Notes under the pieces: generated by a model
What the model saw: only the letters and a program-made list of their open reading frames with translations
Told to the model about the DNA's origin: nothing
Databases searched by the model: none
Assembly (NCBI GenBank): GCA_002490635.1
Contig: DKUJ01000028.1
Location: forward strand, 1 to 16,973
Reading direction: 5' to 3'
From: Porphyromonadaceae bacterium UBA7207
GTDB taxonomy: Bacteria > Bacteroidota > Bacteroidia > Bacteroidales > Muribaculaceae
DNA length: 16,973 bases
Position numbers and translations under genes: made by a program
Shown here: positions 7,666 to 16,224 of the stretch, one piece after another
How the letters are laid out: the number at the start of each line of letters is the position of its first letter
Numbering within the stretch: the first letter of the stretch is position 1

Positions 7666-7726
7666 GCACGCCGCGTGAAGTTATAGAACAAACAATCATA
7701 TCATATTCATCTTTAACCTTAATTTC

Positions 7727-9361
7727 ATGAATTTTAAATCCATTTTTTCAGCAGTCGCGTTGTCGGCGCTGATGGTCGGATGCTCGTCGGACGACTTACC
7801 CGACAATCCCGGAGCCGAAGGCGGCGAATCAACTTCGGGCTACGTGAACATCGCTATCAATCTCCCGTCGGTAGGTGCGCAGGGTTCGCGTGTACAGGCA
7901 AACGACAACTTCGACGACGGTCTGGCTTCGGAATATGCCGTGACTTCGGCTCATCTGGTGCTTTTCAGCACCGACGATGAAGCCACAGCAAAGGTAAGTG
8001 GTGTGTTCACGTTCAAGGACCTCAAGCCCTGGAACGAAGATGCAACCATCGAGAATGTGACAACATCGGCAAAATCGGTAATAAAGATCGATGCGCCCAG
8101 TAACATTAATTTCGGAGCGCTTGTAGTGCTCAACGATCCGATAGCCGAAAAGCATTTCATAGTAGGCAAGTCATTTAACGACCTGTTCGGCGCATCGTCC
8201 GTAGTGGGTGATAGTGTGATGAACAACGGTGGCAAATTCTTCATGACCAATGCGCCCATGTACACCGCAGGGACCGGCAAGACACTCGCCACAATACCTG
8301 CCAACCAGGTATACAATAGCTATGAGTCCGCATTGCAGGCTACTCCTATCGAGATATTCGTTGAACGCGGCGTGGCCAAGGTGAATGTAACCACGGCTGC
8401 TGACCTTAAAAACGATGTGGAAATCGATGGTACGACCTACCAGGCAACTGTAATAGGCTGGTCGTTGGATATCACCAACAAATGGTCGTATATGGTGCGC
8501 AACATCGATGGTTTCGATACCTGGAAAGATTATACGGCAGCCGGTAAAGGTCTGCGTTTCTACAGCACCGCATCCAACCGCATCTATTGGGCTATCGACC
8601 CCAACTATTATGACGACATGGAGGGCGACGATGTGTATGTGGCAGATAATTTCAACAAAATCACAACTGTTGAGAACAGAAGCGCTGACGACCCCGTATA
8701 CGTTCTGGAAAATACATTCAGTGTTGCCAACCAGAGGAGAACCCGTACGACCCGCGCCATCATCAAGGCTTCGTTCGCTCCCGAAGGTGGCCAGGCCGCG
8801 GACTTCTACCAGGTAGGTTCCTCCAACACAATCTACGACAAGGAGGGTATGCGCAACGTTGTAATTGCCCAGGCCGTTAAAGTAATCGAAGGCAAAGACG
8901 ACAGTGGTAAATATGCTTTCGCCGAGAACACTTCGGTGTCGGCATCGGCCGGTGCACATCAACTTACGGTAGGCGACGTGCTGTACGGCGGTGACGCGCT
9001 CTCTGAAACTGAAATTGGGACACTCAATGATGCCATCGGCACCATCAATTTCTTCAAAGACGGTGTATGCTACTATGTGGCCCGTATCCAGCACTTCGGC
9101 GAGGAATACACTCCCTGGGCACCCGGCGACCTCACTTATGGCGAAGATAAGGACCAGGTACTGGCCGACAAGAACTATCTCGGCCGTTATGGCGTTGTGC
9201 GCAACAACTGGTACGAACTCCAGATTTCGGAAATCAAGCACCTCGGCCATCCCGACATTCCCGAAGCGCCCAACACCCCGGACGACGAGAACGAATACTA
9301 TGTGTCGTTCAAGGTTAATGTACATGCATGGGCCAAACGTGTGCAGAACGTGGAACTGTGA
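7727..9361 (+). CDS. Mfa1-type fimbrial major subunit
   Basis: Probable structural shaft subunit of a type V fimbria, exported as a lipoprotein and polymerised outside the outer membrane by strand exchange after proteolytic trimming. The 544-residue precursor has a lipobox (LMVGC, lipidated C19), then a low-complexity spacer, a beta strand (YVNIAINLP, 39-47) and Ser-Arg at 54-55, a plausible Arg-specific maturation site. The C-terminus carries the Mfa1 C-terminal signature LGRYGVVRNNWYELQISEIK (485-504) and ends with the strand YYVSFKVNVHAWAKRVQNVEL, comparable to the terminal strand of P. gingivalis Mfa1. The gene follows the DUF3868 gene and precedes the anchor gene. A hairpin in the downstream gap may favour high expression of this subunit relative to later genes. 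Confidence 0.92.
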   Translation: MNFKSIFSAVALSALMVGCSSDDLPDNPGAEGGESTSGYVNIAINLPSVGAQGSRVQANDNFDDGLASEYAVTSAHLVLFSTDDEATAKVSGVFTFKDLKPWNEDATIENVTTSAKSVIKIDAPSNINFGALVVLNDPIAEKHFIVGKSFNDLFGASSVVGDSVMNNGGKFFMTNAPMYTAGTGKTLATIPANQVYNSYESALQATPIEIFVERGVAKVNVTTAADLKNDVEIDGTTYQATVIGWSLDITNKWSYMVRNIDGFDTWKDYTAAGKGLRFYSTASNRIYWAIDPNYYDDMEGDDVYVADNFNKITTVENRSADDPVYVLENTFSVANQRRTRTTRAIIKASFAPEGGQAADFYQVGSSNTIYDKEGMRNVVIAQAVKVIEGKDDSGKYAFAENTSVSASAGAHQLTVGDVLYGGDALSETEIGTLNDAIGTINFFKDGVCYYVARIQHFGEEYTPWAPGDLTYGEDKDQVLADKNYLGRYGVVRNNWYELQISEIKHLGHPDIPEAPNTPDDENEYYVSFKVNVHAWAKRVQNVEL

Positions 9362-9398
9362 TCCGGACTGTAGACCCCATATAAACTTATCTGATGGA

Positions 9399-9440
9399 CC
9401 GGGGGCGCTTTGCGCCACGAACAGGGCATGGCGCCCCCGG
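9399..9440 (+). promoter_or_regulatory. GC-rich hairpin between major subunit and anchor genes
   Basis: CCGGGGGCGC at 9399-9408 pairs perfectly with GCGCCCCCGG at 9431-9440 around a 22-nt loop. It is followed by a pyrimidine run (CCCTCCTTTCTCTCCC, 9441-9456) rather than a pure U tract. It lies in the 140-nt gap after the major subunit. It could act as a partial terminator or as a 3' stabiliser, so that more major subunit than anchor is made. Confidence 0.5.
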
Positions 9441-9501
9441 CCCTCCTTTCTCTCCCGATGTGAAAAAACGCAATATAAGCCAATCCAACAACAAATCAGC
9501 A

Positions 9502-10593
9502 ATGACAGCAAAACACCTGGCCGTAGTAATTTCGGGCATGCTCTGTCTGGCGGCGGCCGGACTCAGCGGATGCACCCTGATGCACGACGAGCTGGACCCG
9601 TGTCCGTCGGGAGTAGACCTCAAGTTTGTCTATGACTACAATATCCAGCGTGCCGACATGTTTCCCGACCACGTTGGCGGGGTGACTGTTTATGTTTTCG
9701 ACCAGTCAGGCCGATATATCACACAGCAGGAGGATTTCAATACCGCCGCCGACCGTCCTCTGGCATCCCATTCCTACCGTATGCATCTCGATCTCGCGCC
9801 GGGCACTTACCGGTTCGTGGCACTGGCCCACCAGCGTGGTATGGACGACTGCCTTTCCGATGCCGGTGCGAAATACCGCCACGCCGCTATGGTTCCGGGA
9901 CAGAACTCGCTCTCCGACCTGAGAGTGGTTCTTGACCGCATGGACGGCGAAGTGGTGAACGAGGGCACACACCTCGACACATTGTGGCACGGCATGAGCG
10001 CCACACCTCTGGAGGTACGCGACATGGAGGCTGCCTCTCAGACCATTAGCCTTGTGCGCAACACCAAGAGCCTCACCGTAAGCCTGCACCAGCTCGATGA
10101 CCCCGCAGGCATCCACAGCGACGATTTCGACATAAAGATAACCGCCTCCAACGGCATCACAGGCCACGACAACACCATGCTGGCCGACGAATCACTGACA
10201 TATACCCCTTATGCCACCTGGACAACTGAATTCCCGGCGGCTGACGAGGGAGACAACGAAAGCCGCACGGTGCAGGAACGCACGGCGCATGCCGCATTAA
10301 GCTTCAACAGGATAATCCACGACCGCACCGGGGCGGCCGACGGCTCCGACGCTTTGTTGACAATCTACAACAAGCGTTCGCAGAAAACCGTGGCCACCAT
10401 CAACCTGGCCGACTGCCTCGCCCAGGGACGCGGTGCTTTCGAATTCCATAACTACACACCGCAGGAATTTCTCGACAGGGAATATGACTACAAGCTCGAT
10501 TTCTTCCTCAAAGGCGATACATGGCAGTATCTCGACCTGAAGATTTCGATTCTTTCGTGGTCCAAACGCATACAGCGTGTGCAGCTGGACTGA
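9502..10593 (+). CDS. FimB/Mfa2-family fimbrial anchor lipoprotein
   Basis: A 363-residue lipoprotein of the FimB/Mfa2 family. In P. gingivalis Mfa2 caps the base of the Mfa1 fimbria, anchors it in the outer membrane and limits its length. Here the signal peptide ends in the lipobox GLSGC (C24), followed at once by the family opening ELDPCPSGVDLKFVYDYN (30-47) and VTVYVFDQSGRYI (61-73). The C-terminus is a beta strand, YLDLKISILSWSKRIQRVQLD. Unlike the polymerising subunits in this locus, it has no removable strand plus Ser-Arg after the lipid cysteine, as expected for a protein that stays membrane-anchored. The ATG at 9502 was chosen because it starts the signal peptide; 36 upstream in-frame codons run through the hairpin and are Pro/Arg/Gly-rich non-coding sequence. 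Confidence 0.9.
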   Translation: MTAKHLAVVISGMLCLAAAGLSGCTLMHDELDPCPSGVDLKFVYDYNIQRADMFPDHVGGVTVYVFDQSGRYITQQEDFNTAADRPLASHSYRMHLDLAPGTYRFVALAHQRGMDDCLSDAGAKYRHAAMVPGQNSLSDLRVVLDRMDGEVVNEGTHLDTLWHGMSATPLEVRDMEAASQTISLVRNTKSLTVSLHQLDDPAGIHSDDFDIKITASNGITGHDNTMLADESLTYTPYATWTTEFPAADEGDNESRTVQERTAHAALSFNRIIHDRTGAADGSDALLTIYNKRSQKTVATINLADCLAQGRGAFEFHNYTPQEFLDREYDYKLDFFLKGDTWQYLDLKISILSWSKRIQRVQLD

Positions 10594-10697
10594 TAGGCCT
10601 CAATCGATAATCAAGTCATAACCAAGCGTTGCTTAAGCATTTCCCTGTCAATAAAGTTTCACCGTCCGAATAGGAGAATTGCCTTTAACCCACTCCC

Positions 10698-13604
10698 GTG
10701 AATCTGATACTCTTACGATATAAACTGTTTGTTGCCGCTTTCCTCGCATGCTGTGTTGCCACATCATGCTCGGAAGTGGATATGGAAGTCCCGACAGTGG
10801 CTCAGCCGGGCACGATAACCATCTGTCTGGACGCAGTTGGAGCAGGTTCGCGTGCCGGGCAGACAGATGCCGGCGGCAACATGTCGCCGTCGACTTACGA
10901 CGAACGAACCATCAACCATCTTCATTATTTCGCGTTCCCGGCCGATGATTCGGCTCCGGGAGCCAAGGTGCTGAAAGGACGTCTTATTCCTCCGACGCCG
11001 GAGGAACTTGCCGACGGCCGCTACAAGGAATATGTGGTGCGTGATGTCGAGCCAGGCAGCTACCGTGTGTATGTGGTGGCAAACATGCCGGAATGCGCGG
11101 CTGCCGCCACCGAAAGCGAGTTGAAAGCCATGCGGCTCGACTATGGCAAATCCACGCTGCCCGAGGCAGGCAACCTGCCGATGATTCACGAGCCACAGGG
11201 CACCACCGAGGTTGAGGCAGGAGGCACAGTGGTGACTGCCAGCCTGCATTTCACATGCGTGAAGGTGAGGTACAACCTGATATTCGATAAGGAAAACAAC
11301 GATAACACGGCTACGGCATTCGGCGACCGGGGACTTCTGATAAAATCGGTGAACGGACACAATCTGTCGTCCTCCACACCCCTTGTGCTTGGCGGGGCTA
11401 CGGCCGGTGAGGCGGCTTCGTTCTCATCAGTGCTGCCATCGGGGCGTTATTATGCCACATGGGAGCGCAACGACAACGCCGCCGGCGACGAGGATGTGAT
11501 AGCACGGGTCGACGGTGTGCCTGCCACTTATGCCGACCGATGGGTTTACCAGGGCACCCTCTATCTGCCAGAACGATACACCGACGACAGCGGAAACCAG
11601 AGCGGACTCAGCATAGAGGCCGTGGTGGTGGACAACACCTGTGCACCCGATGCCGACGGCACGGTGAATCCGGCCGACATACCTACCGGGTCGGTGAATA
11701 CCTACCACATAGAGCTGGGACATAAAAACGGCGCTGACCAGCCGCGCCAGTTCCCCCGCGGGACATATTACGAGATAATCGGCCAGATTGAGACCACCGA
11801 ATTCACCGAGCTGCAGGCCGAGGTGAAAGTGGCCGAATGGGTGCCGATGGCCATGGCGCATATGGGACACACAACCTTGTCGGTGGACAAGACCGAGGCC
11901 AGGGTTACATCGATTGAGTCGGATTCGATACACTACGAGTCGAATGCCGCGGAAGTTACGCTCGGATGCGACGACATGATCGACGGCAGACCTGTGATTG
12001 TGCAATACGGCCAGAACATGCAGAGCCGGACAATCAGATTCCGCATAAACCCCGACATACCTATCGGAGCCTTTGCCGAAGGTTCGAAATATCCTCCTAC
12101 AGGCAAAGCGAAAATTTGGATTCAGGCCAATCATCTGCGCAAATACCTTGATGTAAGCTATAATGTGCAGCCTTTTTTTGAAGTGACTCCCAAGGATGTT
12201 GCAATCAGCTGGCTTGAAAACATAGATTCGGATCCGACCTATACGAAGACATTCCATTTCCAGACCAACCTCGGCGGCATAGCCGGTATCGACTTCCCTG
12301 CCGAGATGAGTGTCGGTTCGGCACGCATAAAAGTCGAATGCGACAACCCGTCGGCCTCTGTGGGCACATTCACTGTCACGGCGCTCAACAATCCGGGCAC
12401 CACCACCTTGTTCAACCTTACGCTTTCGCCGCGCGACGGGAGCAACCCCGGGATGGCGGAAACAGTGGCAGTGCGTGTAAAGCCGCCGCTGGGCGATTAT
12501 CGCGTCTACTTCCGTCCAATCAACGACGGGCAGGGGGGCAATGACTGGCATGATGCGGAGTTTGTGAATATTTTGCCCGAAGGTGGCGAGGACAATTGGA
12601 CAAACAGCTGGGCCGGACCATACTTTTATTGTTATTCACAGATGGGTGAAACCGTCGGCGGAGTGATCCCCGAATACTATGTGTGGCTGTTCTCCAAGAC
12701 TTGGCCCGGCGACCATATGACTAAGGATCAGACCAACAAGGGATGGTATTATTTCAACATCGCCCCCGATAAAACCGCGACAAACGGGATGGACGGCTCC
12801 ACTAAAACGATAGCTCCCGGAGAAACGCTCCTGATGTTCAATTCGGGCGATGACGGTCCGCACCGCCATCGCTGTACCCACCACCTCGACCCCGGCATAC
12901 AGCTGTTCGACTATGAAGACCGTGAGGGATGGGTGCTATACGATCCTCTGCGCGCCCCGTATTACATGGTATATGACACGCGGCCAGAAATAGTCAACGC
13001 CAGATATGATGTCTACACCCAGCTGCGTCCTGCAAGCTGGAATATATCCTACGGGATGATAGACGCGGCCACCAACAAGAAATACACGATATTCGGCACC
13101 CCGGTTTCCACGCAGGAGGAAGTGAACGGTATAACGCTTTATCACACACAGTTTGAGTTCAAGGCTCCGGCCGGCGACCTGGCAAAGAATATCATCATTT
13201 ATTTTGCCGACGGTTCCAAAACAATGTTGTTTGATGGCGACAACTATGCCACATCCGATGCCGCCGCCAAAGGCTATTGCTATAGAATCGACGGTAAACC
13301 GAAGTGGAGCCGGATTCCGCTTGATATCGAGATTCCCATGCGTAGGATATGGCTCAGGAACAACTTGAACTGGGCTGCCCCTTATCTCCATTACTGGAAC
13401 ACAAGTTCCACCACAACGTGGCCCGGCGAGGCAATGAAGCGATTCAAAGACGGAAGCCAATGGTGGTATCTCGATATACCGCCCGAGTATGACCATATCA
13501 TTGTCTCGAACCAAGGAGCCACTCAGTCACAGACATATCATATTACCGCTGAAGGTGATTTGTACATAAATAATGAGGGTTTCGTGATAGGTGACCGTCC
13601 GTAA
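10698..13604 (+). CDS. Large fimbrial tip lipoprotein with CBM26-like modules
   Basis: A 968-residue lipoprotein, probably the fimbrial tip or an accessory adhesin. The signal peptide ends VATSC (C24). A fimbrillin-type N-terminus follows: strand GTITICLDA, Ser-Arg at 51-52, and NHLHYFAF typical of tip fimbrillins (DUF4906-like). Residues about 391-598 look like two Ig/BACON-like beta domains. The C-terminal 370 residues hold repeated modules. Residues 600-735 (VYFRP, AGPYFYCY, TWPGDHM, GWYYFNIAP, LLMFNSGDDG) and 882-968 (IWLRNN, AAPYLHYW, TWPGEAM, WWYLDIPP, IIVSNQG) align with each other and resemble starch-binding CBM26. The stretch between them is a degenerate relative without WPG. The start is GTG; an in-frame TAA at 10686-10688 excludes anything upstream, and the next Met lies beyond the lipobox. 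The starch specificity is inferred. Confidence 0.8.
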   Translation: MNLILLRYKLFVAAFLACCVATSCSEVDMEVPTVAQPGTITICLDAVGAGSRAGQTDAGGNMSPSTYDERTINHLHYFAFPADDSAPGAKVLKGRLIPPTPEELADGRYKEYVVRDVEPGSYRVYVVANMPECAAAATESELKAMRLDYGKSTLPEAGNLPMIHEPQGTTEVEAGGTVVTASLHFTCVKVRYNLIFDKENNDNTATAFGDRGLLIKSVNGHNLSSSTPLVLGGATAGEAASFSSVLPSGRYYATWERNDNAAGDEDVIARVDGVPATYADRWVYQGTLYLPERYTDDSGNQSGLSIEAVVVDNTCAPDADGTVNPADIPTGSVNTYHIELGHKNGADQPRQFPRGTYYEIIGQIETTEFTELQAEVKVAEWVPMAMAHMGHTTLSVDKTEARVTSIESDSIHYESNAAEVTLGCDDMIDGRPVIVQYGQNMQSRTIRFRINPDIPIGAFAEGSKYPPTGKAKIWIQANHLRKYLDVSYNVQPFFEVTPKDVAISWLENIDSDPTYTKTFHFQTNLGGIAGIDFPAEMSVGSARIKVECDNPSASVGTFTVTALNNPGTTTLFNLTLSPRDGSNPGMAETVAVRVKPPLGDYRVYFRPINDGQGGNDWHDAEFVNILPEGGEDNWTNSWAGPYFYCYSQMGETVGGVIPEYYVWLFSKTWPGDHMTKDQTNKGWYYFNIAPDKTATNGMDGSTKTIAPGETLLMFNSGDDGPHRHRCTHHLDPGIQLFDYEDREGWVLYDPLRAPYYMVYDTRPEIVNARYDVYTQLRPASWNISYGMIDAATNKKYTIFGTPVSTQEEVNGITLYHTQFEFKAPAGDLAKNIIIYFADGSKTMLFDGDNYATSDAAAKGYCYRIDGKPKWSRIPLDIEIPMRRIWLRNNLNWAAPYLHYWNTSSTTTWPGEAMKRFKDGSQWWYLDIPPEYDHIIVSNQGATQSQTYHITAEGDLYINNEGFVIGDRP

Positions 13605-13640
13605 TAACAAATGTATCATAAGTAAATCGTAAAGAGTGTA

Positions 13641-16187
13641 ATGAGATTACGATTCATCAATATACTGTTGTGCTGCCTGGTGCTGGCTTCGTGTAGCGAC
13701 GATACCCCGGAATTGCCAGTGCCGGTGCCGGAACAGCCCGACCTGGTGAAACTGACATTGCGTCTTCCCGGATTCAAGACAGCCTCCAGGGCTTCTGTCG
13801 ACGACAATGCCATAACGTCGCTGCAGGTGCTGTTTTTCGACGGTGAAGGCAAATACCTTTCGGAAACCGGTGTCGACCAGTCGAAAATCACAGGCAGTGG
13901 CCCAACCTATGAGGTGACGCTTCCGATAATGTCTGCTGCTGCATCTGTGCAGCTGGTGGCCAATTTCGGCAAGGAACTGGGAGGGGATGCCACAACGGTG
14001 GCCATGACCGGCGACCCGAACGGCCGTGCCGACATCGTGTTCTTCGGGAATGCATCACTTGCTTCCCTGGAAATGGAGAATCCCTCGGTTACGCTTACCA
14101 GGTCGGTGGCCCGCACGGAAATCAGTTCCACCGCTCCTGATTTCGAAATAGAGCAGGTAAGATTTTACGGCACACCCTCGAAAGGCCTGGTCGGCTCGGA
14201 ACAGGCATCGGCACCCGCTCTTCCCGCCGATATAGGTTATGACGCCGAAGGGGCGGATATGGCAACCGACGGCACCCCGCATTATCACTATGAGGCGGAG
14301 GCCGGTAAATGTTTCCTTGTTATCAAGGGCAGTTACAAAGGAGTAAGCGGATGGTATAAGGTAGGGTATATCCCTGCATCGGAGGAAGGCTCCGGCAAAG
14401 GTAAAGAAGTGGCTCTGCTTCGTAACCACCGCTACCGGTTTACTATTACAGAAGTGACCGACAGCGGATGGGCAACTGAAAAGGATGCCGCCGAATCGAA
14501 ACCTGACAACAGGCTTGTCACCGATCTGCGCGACGACACCCCGGAAATATATAACATAGTGGCATGCCGCGACTATATGCTTGGAGTAAGCGAGGATGTG
14601 CGTGTGGCCTGCAATGCGGAATCGGCTGAATTGCATATCATCACCTCATATCCCGCCCGGGCTGGCAGCCCGCAATATTCAGTCTCCGTGGACACGGAGA
14701 ATGCCGAATGGGTTACCGGTTATGCCGAGACCGCATCGGGAGCCGTCGTAGAGGGCGGCACGCAGAGCGCGTGCACGGAATATACCCTGACCTTCGACCT
14801 GAAGATGAACGACCGCTCGGAGTTCGACCGCGAGACCACTGTCGAGATACGTTCGGGCGACCTGGTAAGGAAGGTGAGGATAATCCAGGAAGGAACCGAT
14901 TTCAAACGCGACCCCACACGCCGGGTAATGATACACGGGCTGGAGGACCACGACGAAGCCTGCGATTACTTCGACTTTATCGACAACGAGTTGCAGGGCG
15001 CCACTGCCGAGGAGATGCGTGTGGCCCGCAATAACGGGCTTCATTTCCGGGTGTGCGACAACAGCTACTATTACACCATTCCTATAAAGGACGGAGACGA
15101 AGCGGAAGTGCTGTCGGGCATAGGCAAGATACAGCTGTCGCGCGAAAATGACAACTGGGTTATAAGATGTATCGATAACACCGACTACAGCATGTGGACC
15201 GGGCGCATACGCATTTCCAACAGAGGGCTTACGCGCGATGATCTGATAACGGTGACCTATGATGTTTTCCACCTGGGACTTTTCCACAGACTTACAGGTC
15301 AATATCAGATTCCAGGCCCCGACGAGAGCCGCGAACGCTCCGGATGGTTCTATTATGAGCAGGTGAAGGTGACCGGTGCCGACGGAAACGATTATTACGT
15401 GCTCGACCGCAATATGGCCGCCACCGGCAACCGATTCTATTCCCTCCACAGTTCTTTCTCGCAGAATAACGTGGAGTCGCGCGGTGGCTATTTCAAAATT
15501 GCCGGCAACAAGAACGACACGCATCTGATCGACGGGCTTCCTCCAAAGGGTTTCAGCATCCCCGAGGCCTACAAGCTGCAGCAGCTCGGCATCCACGCCA
15601 GGAACGATGAAGACGGCACGGTGGCAGTTACGGTGACTGAGGGCGAACTTGACGAGGTTTACTTCCCCGAATCGGGATATATGGAGGGAAGCGTACACAA
15701 GGATGACAGCCACACATGCCTGTGGTCCCGCACGCTGCTTAGCGGCAACCAGGGATTTGCCGAGGATTCCCCGGAATATGGCTACTGGTTCATGTATCTC
15801 GACGTGTACGGGCAGAGTGTGAGTCTTGGCAATATGCGCCTGGCCACACGCAGCAGCTTAAGTACTGACGGCATCGGCGCTTACAAGGCTATGCCTGTGC
15901 GCTGCATCATGGGGCCTGAACCACCGGTAGGGTGGAACATCCCGAACCCTGCCGATGGCCGGCGTCGCGTTATCCTGCTCAATCTGACCGGGAATAATGT
16001 GACCATAACCTGGAATAACGGATATATGCCGGAATCATGGCCGGCCATGTATGATTGCGGCAGCAATGCTTTGTATTACGACATCCCTGCGGAGGCTTCC
16101 GAGGTCACCGTCGACAACAACAGCGGTTACCGGCGCACATTCACCTTGCCCGAGGGCGAGCGGATTACAACTCTCAATGCCATCTGA
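13641..16187 (+). CDS. Large fimbrial tip lipoprotein with BACON-like and FISUMP-like domains
   Basis: An 848-residue lipoprotein starting 36 nt after the first tip gene. Signal peptide with lipobox LVLASC (C18), then strand LVKLTLRLP and Ser-Arg at 49-50, resembling the major subunit. The N-terminal third is fimbrillin-like (VLFFDGEGKYLSETG). Residues about 311-418 resemble a BACON/Ig domain ending VRKVRIIQEG. Residues about 568-757 resemble the Fibrobacter succinogenes major paralogous (FISUMP) domain, a C-type-lectin-like fold: YYVLDRNMAATGN, GGYFKIAG, LPPKGFSIPEAYKLQQLG, and YKAMPVRCIM at the end. A last 73-residue module (776-848; TITWNNG, SWPAM, LYYDIPAE, TVDNNSG) resembles the CBM26-like end of the upstream protein. 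Most likely a second tip or minor adhesin; ligand unknown. Confidence 0.75.
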   Translation: MRLRFINILLCCLVLASCSDDTPELPVPVPEQPDLVKLTLRLPGFKTASRASVDDNAITSLQVLFFDGEGKYLSETGVDQSKITGSGPTYEVTLPIMSAAASVQLVANFGKELGGDATTVAMTGDPNGRADIVFFGNASLASLEMENPSVTLTRSVARTEISSTAPDFEIEQVRFYGTPSKGLVGSEQASAPALPADIGYDAEGADMATDGTPHYHYEAEAGKCFLVIKGSYKGVSGWYKVGYIPASEEGSGKGKEVALLRNHRYRFTITEVTDSGWATEKDAAESKPDNRLVTDLRDDTPEIYNIVACRDYMLGVSEDVRVACNAESAELHIITSYPARAGSPQYSVSVDTENAEWVTGYAETASGAVVEGGTQSACTEYTLTFDLKMNDRSEFDRETTVEIRSGDLVRKVRIIQEGTDFKRDPTRRVMIHGLEDHDEACDYFDFIDNELQGATAEEMRVARNNGLHFRVCDNSYYYTIPIKDGDEAEVLSGIGKIQLSRENDNWVIRCIDNTDYSMWTGRIRISNRGLTRDDLITVTYDVFHLGLFHRLTGQYQIPGPDESRERSGWFYYEQVKVTGADGNDYYVLDRNMAATGNRFYSLHSSFSQNNVESRGGYFKIAGNKNDTHLIDGLPPKGFSIPEAYKLQQLGIHARNDEDGTVAVTVTEGELDEVYFPESGYMEGSVHKDDSHTCLWSRTLLSGNQGFAEDSPEYGYWFMYLDVYGQSVSLGNMRLATRSSLSTDGIGAYKAMPVRCIMGPEPPVGWNIPNPADGRRRVILLNLTGNNVTITWNNGYMPESWPAMYDCGSNALYYDIPAEASEVTVDNNSGYRRTFTLPEGERITTLNAI

Positions 16188-16224
16188 CACACCGTTCCAA
16201 TAGCGACTGAATAAATGAATCCTC

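Noticed and set aside
8171..9511. 446-codon minus-strand open frame
   Set aside because: Antisense to the Mfa1-type subunit and extending through the hairpin; no signal peptide or known motif.
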